This document shows positions 34,538 through 41,427 of a stretch of DNA of 48,916 nt, piece after piece (the first letter of the stretch is position 1; every line of letters begins with the position of its first letter). The notes beneath the pieces were generated by a model. The model searched no databases. It saw only the letters and a program-made list of their open reading frames with translations, and was not told where the DNA came from. The stretch covers positions 111,835-160,750 of the forward strand of contig DMYD01000054.1 of the NCBI GenBank assembly GCA_003483745.1. Direction: 5' to 3'. The position numbers and the translations under genes were made by a program. Source of the stretch: Roseburia sp. (lineage in GTDB: Bacteria > Bacillota > Clostridia > Lachnospirales > Lachnospiraceae).

Positions 34538-35871
34538 TCAATGCGGATGATTTCTTTACTGCATTCAGGACAGGAAAAACGATTTTTCGTTTTTCCTGTT
34601 TTTTGTTGTTCATAGAGTTCAGCAGCAAAAATATCTTTTTCGAGCATGTGTTTTGCAGTTCCGTCGAGTGCGCGAAGGGCAAAGGAAAGTTTGGAAATGA
34701 CGGGTACTTTTGCAGATTTTTTTAAGGCGGAGAGCAGGACGGCAGAATCTTTGCGAAAACCTAGAATCCGCAGATAAGGAATATAGTCGGATTCTTTATA
34801 TTGTTTTACATCTGCAGTAGTTATCCGGAGAATCAGATGCAAAAGAATCCGGCTCATCCGGGTGTAGGTAATGTCACGACTCTTATTTTGCGCACAAAAC
34901 TGTGTAAAAGAAGAAAAGTTATATTTATTTTTTAATATGCGGTTGGCAATCTCCGGTGTCATATCAGAAATTTTCTGTAAATCTTCTTTGCTGCATGATA
35001 AAATCCGGTAGCCGAGAATGGAGGAAAAGTCATTTGCATCAACAAAACTGCCGGATGCAATCTCATTTTGAAACAGTCCAAAAGCCGGTTTTGGCATTGC
35101 AGAAGCAAGTTCGGAATAATGTGTTGAATTAAAATCGAAAGTATCTGCATTTAAAATTTCAGATATTGCCGCACGGATCGCAGAGGCGGAAGCTGTTGGC
35201 TGAGTGCAGGAAAAATCCGGCCAAGGTTTATCCGGGGAAAAAGAATCTTGACCTGAAAGCGTGTAGATGGTGGTGTCATGATATCCGCTGCCCGTCCGTG
35301 GAATCAGAATGGGAATCATGGCAGAATTGCGTCGCTTGAGCGCTTTTAAATATTCAACTGCGAGGATGTTATTTGGAGTACCTAATATAGAAGGAAAAAA
35401 ATTTTTCCCGGTACTTTTGAAATAATCTGCAAGTGCAGCGGCTCTTGCTGCCGGAAATGCCATACCCTCTTTCAGATAAGAAGAAAGTGCGGCCTTATAA
35501 GTGTCTGGTTCCTCTGCCGAAACGTCGGCAATGGTCTTAAACATAGGAAGCCGATCAGATTCCGCACCGAAGCAGATCCCGTCAATACAGCCCATTTTAT
35601 CAAACAGGGTAACGCCTGCCATGGCAAAGTCCTCTGCCGAAGATACAGCCCAGACGTTTGGAAGTTCAATGACAAGATCTGCACCGCATAAAAGTGACAT
35701 CTTGGCCCTGCAATATTTATCGACAATGGCAGGTGCACCTCTCTGGACAAAATTACCACTCATGGCGATGACTACAAAATCAGCATTTGTTTTTCGTTTC
35801 AATTCTGCGATCTGGTAGGCATGTCCATTGTGGAAAGGGTTATATTCTGCAATGATTCCTATAGCTTTCAT
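34534..35871 (-). CDS. tmcAL: tRNA(Met) cytidine acetate ligase (formerly UPF0348, YlbM)
   Basis: TmcAL uses acetate and ATP to form N4-acetylcytidine at C34 of elongator tRNA-Met. The 445-aa protein starts MKAIGIIAEYNPFHNGHAYQ, with the HNGH nucleotidyl-transfer motif, then VVIAMSGNFVQRG, ADLVIELPNVWAVSSAEDFA and GICFGAESD. The C-terminal helical half ends FSCPECSKEIIRID, with a CPEC that is unusual and may be a remnant metal knuckle. It is transcribed leftward, divergent from ackA, and uses acetate, the ackA product. A terminator for the opposite strand lies inside its 3' coding end. Confidence 0.95.
   Translation of the reverse strand: MKAIGIIAEYNPFHNGHAYQIAELKRKTNADFVVIAMSGNFVQRGAPAIVDKYCRAKMSLLCGADLVIELPNVWAVSSAEDFAMAGVTLFDKMGCIDGICFGAESDRLPMFKTIADVSAEEPDTYKAALSSYLKEGMAFPAARAAALADYFKSTGKNFFPSILGTPNNILAVEYLKALKRRNSAMIPILIPRTGSGYHDTTIYTLSGQDSFSPDKPWPDFSCTQPTASASAIRAAISEILNADTFDFNSTHYSELASAMPKPAFGLFQNEIASGSFVDANDFSSILGYRILSCSKEDLQKISDMTPEIANRILKNKYNFSSFTQFCAQNKSRDITYTRMSRILLHLILRITTADVKQYKESDYIPYLRILGFRKDSAVLLSALKKSAKVPVISKLSFALRALDGTAKHMLEKDIFAAELYEQQKTGKTKNRFSCPECSKEIIRID
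34570..34604 (+). terminator. Terminator of the purine operon, inside the tmcAL 3' end
   Basis: ACAGGAAAAACGA (34570-34582) pairs perfectly with TCGTTTTTCCTGT (34587-34599) and ends in T6. It lies 33 bases after the transformylase stop but within coding sequence of the convergent tmcAL. Confidence 0.82.
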
Positions 35872-36045
35872 AAGAGACTCCGTTCTTGCATGTTTTTAAT
35901 GAAAATCAGTGTAACATTCTGATTACAGACTACCATACACAGATTTTTTTCGCAAATGTGAATGACTGGTATTTGTTAAAAAAATAACGTTAAAATTCTG
36001 TCAACCTGTTTTTCATTTTGTACAAAAAATCTCACTTTAAACACC

Positions 36046-36074
36046 TTGTGCGAAAGGAGTTAGAGGCGTATACT
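36046..36074 (+). promoter_or_regulatory. Promoter of ackA
   Basis: TTGTGC (36046-36051), a 17-bp spacer and TATACT (36069-36074) give a leader of about 90 bases with a small CTGCC/GGCAG hairpin (36131-36152). The region between tmcAL and this promoter is AT-rich without a gene. Confidence 0.7.
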
Positions 36075-36168
36075 AAAACTATATGCGGTTCGTATCAGTC
36101 GGACTGCCCGATATCATTTAAGAAAAGAAAACTGCCATTAGAAAGCAGGCAGGGCATGGGAGGAAAAT

Positions 36169-37359
36169 ATGAACGTTTTAGTAGTAAACTGTGGAAGTTC
36201 TTCACTGAAATATCAGCTTATTGATTCCGACAGTGAAGCAGTATTAGCAAAAGGACTTTGTGAGAGAATCGGTATAGATGGGAGACTGGTTTATCAGAAA
36301 GCCGGCTTAGACAAAGAGATCACAGAAGCACCGATGCCGACACATAAACAGGCAATTCAGATGGTGCTTGATGCATTGGTAAATGAGAAAACAGGAGCAA
36401 TCAAGAGTCTTTCCGAGATCGATGCAGTAGGTCATCGTGTCGTACATGGCGGAGAGAAGTTTGCTTCTTCTATCGTTTTGACACCGGAAGTATTAAAAAC
36501 AATTGAAGAATGTAATGATCTTGCACCGCTGCACAATCCTGCAAACTTAATTGGTATCAATGCATGTAAAGAATTAATGCCGAATGTACCAATGGTAGGT
36601 GTATTTGATACTGCATTTCATCAGACAATGCCAAAGAAGGCATTCCTTTATGGACTTCCATATGAGTACTATGAAAAATATAAAGTAAGAAGATATGGAT
36701 TCCATGGAACAAGCCATAGTTTTGTATCAAAACGTACCGCAGAGTTCCTTAAGATGGATCTGAACAATTCAAAGATCATTGTAGCACATCTTGGAAACGG
36801 TGCTTCCATCAGTGCAGTATTAAATGGAAAATGTGTAGATACATCCATGGGTCTTACTCCGTTAGAGGGACTTGTCATGGGTACACGTTCCGGTGATATC
36901 GATCCGGCAATCATGGAGTTCATCGCAAAGAAAGAGAACCTGGATATTGAAGGTGTAATGAATGTTTTAAATAAAAAATCAGGTGTACAGGGATTATCCA
37001 AATTATCGAGTGATTTCCGTGACCTTGAGGCAGCAGCCAATGAAGGAAATGAACTTGCAATCTGTGCTATCGACGTATTCTGCTACCGTGTTGCAAAATA
37101 TATTGGTGCATATGTGGCAGCAATGAATGGCGTGGACGCGATTACATTTACTGCAGGTATCGGAGAAAATACAACGATTGTAAGAGCAAAGGTTCTTGAA
37201 TATCTTGGATATCTTGGAATTACTGTAGATGCGAAGGCAAATGAAGTACATGGAGAAGAGAAAGTCATCTCCACAGCAGATTCGAAAGTAACAGTCTGTG
37301 TAATCCCGACAAATGAGGAACTTGCGATCGCAAGAGAGACAGTTGCTCTTGTAAAATAA
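36169..37359 (+). CDS. ackA: Acetate kinase
   Basis: AckA interconverts acetyl phosphate and acetate with ADP/ATP, a main energy step in fermentation. The 396-aa protein has MNVLVVNCGSSSLKYQLI (signature 1), HRVVHGGEKF, PLHNPANL, FDTAFHQTMP, YGFHGTSHSFV, AHLGNGASI and FTAGIGENT. GGGAGG precedes the ATG. Phosphotransacetylase, often adjacent, is absent from this window. A terminator that also carries the next promoter follows. Confidence 0.98.
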   Translation: MNVLVVNCGSSSLKYQLIDSDSEAVLAKGLCERIGIDGRLVYQKAGLDKEITEAPMPTHKQAIQMVLDALVNEKTGAIKSLSEIDAVGHRVVHGGEKFASSIVLTPEVLKTIEECNDLAPLHNPANLIGINACKELMPNVPMVGVFDTAFHQTMPKKAFLYGLPYEYYEKYKVRRYGFHGTSHSFVSKRTAEFLKMDLNNSKIIVAHLGNGASISAVLNGKCVDTSMGLTPLEGLVMGTRSGDIDPAIMEFIAKKENLDIEGVMNVLNKKSGVQGLSKLSSDFRDLEAAANEGNELAICAIDVFCYRVAKYIGAYVAAMNGVDAITFTAGIGENTTIVRAKVLEYLGYLGITVDAKANEVHGEEKVISTADSKVTVCVIPTNEELAIARETVALVK

Positions 37360-37402
37360 GCAAAAACAGCTGGTTTAAAGGTCGACAGACAATGAAAAAC
37401 AA

Positions 37403-37444
37403 AAAACAGGGTTGTCAAGAAAAAACACTTGACAAACCTGTTTT
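37403..37444 (+). terminator. Terminator of ackA, overlapping the yceD promoter
   Basis: AAAACAGG-G-TTGTCAAG (37403-37419) pairs with CTTGACAA-A-CCTGTTTT (37428-37444) except for one G-A mismatch. The A and T runs make it an intrinsic terminator, and its 3' arm contains the -35 TTGACA of the following operon. Confidence 0.8.
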
Positions 37445-37457
37445 CACTATGTATAAT
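37429..37457 (+). promoter_or_regulatory. Consensus promoter of yceD-rpmF with palindrome over the -35
   Basis: TTGACA (37429-37434), a 17-bp spacer and TATAAT (37452-37457) match both consensus boxes. The -35 is the right half of TGTCAAG-N8-CTTGACA, a pattern repeated at the ylxM-ffh promoter (48034-48056). Confidence 0.85.
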
Positions 37458-37520
37458 CATTTAGGTGTGAAAAGCCTAGATAAAAGGTTTGATTCACAAA
37501 AAAAGATATAGGAGAATGCC

Positions 37521-38045
37521 GTGATTATAGATATTTCAGACATTTTATCTTGTGAAAACAAGGAAGAAACAAAACAGGTTCAGATTGAGCTTACGTCTTT
37601 TATATCAAAGTTAGGGGAATTTCCTATTATCAGTGCAGCACCGATAGAACTGCATATCGCAAACCGGGAGAACAAGCGGCTGCTTATCCAGGGTGATGTT
37701 GATTTGCGTGTATCGATTCCGTGCAGCCGTTGTCTGGAGGAAGTTCCGACAGATATCCACTTTTCGATTGACAAAGATATCAAGTTAGAAGATTCTGTTG
37801 TTCATGACGAAGATGTGGAAGATAATGACTACCTGATTGGATTTAATCTGGATATAGATAGACTTATCTATGGAGAGATTTTGGTGAACTGGCCGATGAA
37901 AGTTCTGTGCAGGGATGATTGCAAAGGAATTTGCAAGGTGTGCGGAATGAACCTGAACAAAGGGGAATGCAACTGCCAGAGAACAGAACTGGATCCAAGA
38001 ATGGCAGCAATCCAAGATGTCTTTAACAAATTTAAGGAGGTGTGA
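37521..38045 (+). CDS. yceD: YceD family protein (DUF177)
   Basis: A 174-aa protein linked to 23S rRNA accumulation and always placed before rpmF. Visible features are CSRC (near residue 72), an acidic middle (EDSVVHDEDVEDNDYLIG), and a Cys-rich C-terminal stretch CRDDCKGICKVCG ending in CNC, which may bind zinc. It starts with GTG: AGGAGA is five bases upstream, and the nearby ATG at 37516 runs into a stop after one codon. rpmF follows with AAGGAGG inside the yceD end. Confidence 0.92.
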   Translation: MIIDISDILSCENKEETKQVQIELTSFISKLGEFPIISAAPIELHIANRENKRLLIQGDVDLRVSIPCSRCLEEVPTDIHFSIDKDIKLEDSVVHDEDVEDNDYLIGFNLDIDRLIYGEILVNWPMKVLCRDDCKGICKVCGMNLNKGECNCQRTELDPRMAAIQDVFNKFKEV

Positions 38046-38049
38046 GAAT

Positions 38050-38229
38050 ATGTCAATTTGTCCAAAGAATAAATCTTCCAAAGGAAGAAGAGATAAAAGA
38101 AGAGCAAACTGGAAAATGACTGCTCCGGCATTAGTAAAATGCAGCAAATGTGGAGAGTTAATGATGCCTCATAGAGTATGTAAAAACTGTGGCTCTTACA
38201 ACAAAAAAGAAATCATCCCTCAGGACTAA
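38050..38229 (+). CDS. rpmF: Ribosomal protein bL32
   Basis: A 59-aa large-subunit protein. Residues 1-20 (MSICPKNKSSKGRRDKRRAN) are basic, and CSKC near 33 with CKNC near 46 give the four-Cys zinc motif, so this is the zinc-containing form rather than the Cys-less paralog induced by zinc limitation. AAGGAGG is nine bases upstream of the ATG; a GTG or ATG-like frame from 38017 overlaps yceD and is rejected. A terminator follows, so yceD-rpmF is a two-gene unit. Confidence 0.97.
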   Translation: MSICPKNKSSKGRRDKRRANWKMTAPALVKCSKCGELMMPHRVCKNCGSYNKKEIIPQD

Positions 38230-38245
38230 TCCTTACGGGACACAG

Positions 38246-38288
38246 AAAGATCAAGGGTGGAACGATGAGTTTCCTCTTGGTCTTTTTT
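38246..38288 (+). terminator. Terminator after rpmF
   Basis: AAGATCAAG pairs with CTTGGTCTT (one G-T), extended by GGAAC/GTTTCC, and ends in T7. Confidence 0.78.
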
Positions 38289-38338
38289 TGTTTCCTGATT
38301 TCCTGATCAAAAGTTATAATAATTTCATAAATTACCGG

Positions 38339-38367
38339 TTGCATAATATGTGCGAACAGAATAAAAT
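38339..38367 (+). promoter_or_regulatory. Promoter of the DUF624 gene
   Basis: TTGCAT (38339-38344), a 17-bp spacer and TAAAAT (38362-38367) lie 33 bp before the ATG. Confidence 0.7.
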
Positions 38368-38400
38368 GATAGAATGATGTTTTAACAAAGGAGTAGGAAA

Positions 38401-39123
38401 ATGGGAGAATTTTTAAATTTGGACAACAAGTTTTTTCAGACACTTGGGAAGGGTGTTGACTGTGTATGCTTAAGTCTGTTGTGGCTGATCTGTGCGATAC
38501 CGCTTGCATTTGGAATTTATATGGCTGTCTTACTGAAAGCAGTCATTTTATTGTTGCCGTGTATTGTTTTAGCAGTTCCGGCAGGTATTGCAACAACAGC
38601 ACTTTATTATTCGGTCAATAAAACCATCCGTCACAGCAGAGGATATCTGTGGAGCTCCTTCTGGCATTCTTTCCGTACAAACATGAAGCAGGGAGCACTT
38701 GTGACTCTGATCGTGGCAGCGGCGGCTGTATTGGTAAGTCTTGATGGGTACATTATGTATCAGTTCGCAAAGGCAGGTCAAAAAACAGGAGTTCTTTATG
38801 TGATATTTTTTGTGCTTGCACTCGTGATCGCTGCATGGGCACTCTATGTGTTCTCCTATATGGCGCGTTTTGAGAACACGACGAAAATGATTCTGAAAAA
38901 TTCTGCATTGATGGCGATTGGAAATCTTCCAAAGACTTTTCTGGCGCTGGTAATTTTTTTAGTATGCTGTATAGGAACTTATCTTTTCCCGGTTATTGCA
39001 GTTATTTCACCGGCGCTTATAACACTTGTGCTTAATTTTATTTTAGAGAGCGTATTTACACGTTATATGTCCGAGGAAGACTTAGAAGCAGAGAACGAGA
39101 GAAATCAGGAATTTTATAATTAA
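38401..39123 (+). CDS. DUF624 (YesL-family) membrane protein
   Basis: A 240-aa integral membrane protein with about five helices: CLSLLWLICAIPLAFGIYMA, AVILLLPCIVLAVPAGIATT, ALVTLIVAAAAVLVSLDGYI, VLYVIFFVLALVIAAWALYV and FLALVIFLVCCIGTYLFPVI. The start LDNKFFQTLGKGVDC is typical of DUF624. The function is unknown; YesL is linked to polysaccharide-use loci elsewhere. It has its own promoter and terminator and is inserted between rpmF and plsX, which are adjacent in most Firmicutes. GGAG precedes the ATG. Confidence 0.88.
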   Translation: MGEFLNLDNKFFQTLGKGVDCVCLSLLWLICAIPLAFGIYMAVLLKAVILLLPCIVLAVPAGIATTALYYSVNKTIRHSRGYLWSSFWHSFRTNMKQGALVTLIVAAAAVLVSLDGYIMYQFAKAGQKTGVLYVIFFVLALVIAAWALYVFSYMARFENTTKMILKNSALMAIGNLPKTFLALVIFLVCCIGTYLFPVIAVISPALITLVLNFILESVFTRYMSEEDLEAENERNQEFYN

Positions 39124-39152
39124 TGACAATGGAATGTTTTGAGAGCATGCAG

Positions 39153-39178
39153 TCTATTGTAAATGACAATAGATTTTT
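39153..39178 (+). terminator. Terminator after the DUF624 gene
   Basis: TCTATTGT (39153-39160) pairs with ACAATAGA (39166-39173), then T5. Confidence 0.75.
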
Positions 39179-39181
39179 ATA

Positions 39182-39210
39182 TTGATTTATAGAAAGAGTT
39201 ATAGTATATT
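39182..39210 (+). promoter_or_regulatory. Promoter of plsX-acpP
   Basis: TTGATT (39182-39187), a 17-bp spacer and TATATT (39205-39210) place the start near 39217, almost at the GTG at 39222; this favours the ATG at 39264 as the plsX start. Confidence 0.72.
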
Positions 39211-39263
39211 TCAATATAGACGTGAAGGGAGAGCCCAAAAACGTATTAGAATGGAGAGTAGTT

Positions 39264-40304
39264 ATGCAGCAGAATCAATCACTTGAGATTACGAAAGTTG
39301 CCTTAGATGCAATGGGCGGAGATTATGCTCCGGTCGAGCCCGTAAAGGGGGCTGTGGATGCGGTCAATGCGAGAAGTGATATCAAGGTTCTTCTGATTGG
39401 TCAGGAGGACGTGGTTCGCAAGGAACTTGAAAAGTACACTTATCCGTCAGAGCAGATTGAGGTTATACACGCTGAGGAAGTTATCGAGACGGCAGAACCA
39501 CCGGTAAATGCGATCCGCAAGAAAAAAAAGTCATCGATCGTTGTTGGCATGAATATGGTAAAACAAAAAGAAGCAGATGCCTTTGTATCGGCAGGAAGCT
39601 CGGGTGCCATATTAGTTGGTGGACAGGTTATTGTAGGCAGGATCAAAGGAATTGAGAGACCGCCGTTAGCACCGCTTATTCCGACAGAGAAAGGTGTGTC
39701 GCTTCTGATCGACTGTGGGGCAAATGTAGATGCGAGAGCTTCACATCTTGTTCAGTTTGCAAAGATGGGTTCTATTTACATGGAAAATGTACTTGGAATC
39801 AAGAATCCGAGAGTGGCGATCGTAAATATCGGTGCGGAGGAAGAAAAGGGAAATGCGCTGGTAAAAGAAACATTCCCGCTTCTGAAAGAATGTACGGATA
39901 TCAATTTTGTGGGAAGTATCGAGGCTCGTGAAATCCCGCATGGAGAGGCAGATGTGATCGTATGTGAAGCATTTGTTGGAAATGTAATTTTAAAGCTGTA
40001 TGAAGGACTGGCAGGAACGCTTGTCGGAGCAATCAAAAAAGGCATGATGAGCACCTTAAGAAGCAAAATTGGTGCAGCGCTTGCGCTTCCGGCATTAAAG
40101 TCAACATTAAAAGCGTTTGATGCTACTCAGTATGGCGGTGCTCCTTTATTAGGACTGAATGGACTTGTGGTAAAGACGCACGGAAGTGCAAAGGCAGTCG
40201 AGATTACCAATTCCATTTTTCAATGTGTGACGTTCAAAGAGCAGGACATCAACGGAAAAATCAGAAAAAATATTATAAGTTCAACGGAACAGGAAGGAAT
40301 GTAA
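39264..40304 (+). CDS. plsX: Phosphate acyltransferase
   Basis: PlsX makes acyl phosphate from acyl-ACP for PlsY, the first committed branch to phospholipid. The 346-aa protein has KVALDAMGGDYAP, VSAGSSGAILVGG, LIDCGANVDAR, VNIGAEEEKGNALVKE, VCEAFVGNVILK and GGAPLLGLNGLVVKTHG, all family landmarks. GGAG lies seven bases before the ATG at 39264; the GTG at 39222 would add 14 unmatched residues. acpP follows after four bases, so acyl donor and enzyme are coproduced. Confidence 0.97.
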   Translation: MQQNQSLEITKVALDAMGGDYAPVEPVKGAVDAVNARSDIKVLLIGQEDVVRKELEKYTYPSEQIEVIHAEEVIETAEPPVNAIRKKKKSSIVVGMNMVKQKEADAFVSAGSSGAILVGGQVIVGRIKGIERPPLAPLIPTEKGVSLLIDCGANVDARASHLVQFAKMGSIYMENVLGIKNPRVAIVNIGAEEEKGNALVKETFPLLKECTDINFVGSIEAREIPHGEADVIVCEAFVGNVILKLYEGLAGTLVGAIKKGMMSTLRSKIGAALALPALKSTLKAFDATQYGGAPLLGLNGLVVKTHGSAKAVEITNSIFQCVTFKEQDINGKIRKNIISSTEQEGM

Positions 40305-40308
40305 AGTT

Positions 40309-40539
40309 ATGGAATTTGAAAAACTGAAAAAAATCATTGCAGAGGTATTAAACGTGGACGAGGAAGAAATCACAATGGACACCACTTTTGTGGATGACCT
40401 TGGAGCAGACTCCCTTGATATTTTTCAGATTATTATGGGAATCGAAGAAGAATTCGACATCGAGATCGCGAATGAGGATGCTGAGCATATCGTGACAGTT
40501 GCAGACGCAGTAGAGCAGATCAAGAATGCTTTAAACTAA
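40309..40539 (+). CDS. acpP: Acyl carrier protein
   Basis: A 76-aa acidic helical protein that carries fatty acyl intermediates on 4'-phosphopantetheine. The attachment serine is S35 in DLGADSLDIFQ; the following IIMGIEEEFDIEI is helix II. It starts four bases after the plsX stop. DIFQIIMG replaces the more usual TVELVMA-type helix face, a mild deviation. Confidence 0.97.
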   Translation: MEFEKLKKIIAEVLNVDEEEITMDTTFVDDLGADSLDIFQIIMGIEEEFDIEIANEDAEHIVTVADAVEQIKNALN

Positions 40540-40555
40540 ATAAAAGATGACGTAT

Positions 40556-40617
40556 GCCCTTGTTGAAGACAAAAGGGCGGTGCGCGATGTACCGTCTCTT
40601 GTCAGGCAAGGGCTTTT
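40556..40617 (+). terminator. Large hairpin terminator between acpP and rnc
   Basis: GCCCTTG (40556-40562) pairs with CAAGGGC (40607-40613), followed by T4; a second stem inside (GACAAAAGGGCGGT with ACCGTCTCTTGTC, imperfect) makes it unusually long. It may end or attenuate transcription before rnc. From here to 40700 no gene is seen. Confidence 0.65.
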
Positions 40618-40704
40618 CCGTTATTATATAAGAAAACAGAGTCTTTTTTATATTTTACTGGATACACAGTAAGGTAGAAAAAAGCCCCTGACCAGGAGGA
40701 TGAA

Positions 40705-41391
40705 ATGTCAAAGTTACAGGAATTGCAGAACAGGATTGGTTATACATTTGAGAAAGAGGGCTTATTGCGTCAGGCACTGACGCACAGTTCCTATGCTAAT
40801 GAAAAACACATGAAAAAACATTCTGACAATGAGAGACTGGAGTTTTTAGGGGATGCGGTTTTAGAGATCGTATCGAGTGATTTTTTATACCGTAATTATC
40901 CGGATCTGCCGGAGGGAGATCTGACAAAACTCCGTGCGAGTATTGTGTGTGAGCCTACACTGGCACTTTGTACCAGAGAGATGGATCTTGGCGATTATCT
41001 GCTGCTTGGCAAGGGTGAAAACCAGACAGGTGGAAGAAAACGTAAATCAATTTTATCGGATGCTTTAGAGTCTGTGATTGGAGCTATCTATTTAGATGGT
41101 GGTTTTGAACCGGCAAAGAAGTTTATACATAAGTTTATCCTGACAGATATCGAGCACAAAAAGCTGTTTTATGACAGCAAGACCATTTTGCAGGAAGTTG
41201 TGCAGGGCAATTATAAAGAGAGTCTGCATTACGAGCTGATTTCAGAAGAAGGACCAGACCATGACAAACAGTTTTCGGTCGAAGCACGGATCGGAGATAA
41301 AGTGATCGGCGCAGGAACCGGACACACGAAAAAAGCGGCAGAGCAGGAAGCTGCCTATCAGGCACTTTTGCTTTTGAAACCGAAACTGTAA
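40705..41391 (+). CDS. rnc: Ribonuclease III
   Basis: RNase III cleaves double-stranded RNA in rRNA and mRNA processing. The 228-aa protein has the signature NERLEFLGDAVLE (42-54), the second catalytic segment DALESVIGAIYLDGG and a C-terminal dsRNA-binding domain (LQEVVQGNYKESLHYELI; AGTGHTKKAAEQEAAYQALL). AGGAGG is six bases upstream. smc follows after 36 bases, the standard order. Confidence 0.98.
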   Translation: MSKLQELQNRIGYTFEKEGLLRQALTHSSYANEKHMKKHSDNERLEFLGDAVLEIVSSDFLYRNYPDLPEGDLTKLRASIVCEPTLALCTREMDLGDYLLLGKGENQTGGRKRKSILSDALESVIGAIYLDGGFEPAKKFIHKFILTDIEHKKLFYDSKTILQEVVQGNYKESLHYELISEEGPDHDKQFSVEARIGDKVIGAGTGHTKKAAEQEAAYQALLLLKPKL

Positions 41392-41427
41392 TTATGCGCA
41401 AAAGTCAGCGCAAGAATGAGGTTTAGT

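Noticed and set aside
38246..38290. T-box-like AAGGGTGGAAC after rpmF
   Set aside because: The rest of the T-box core (CCGCG) is missing, there is no room for stem I between rpmF and this site, and the hairpin is explained as the rpmF terminator.
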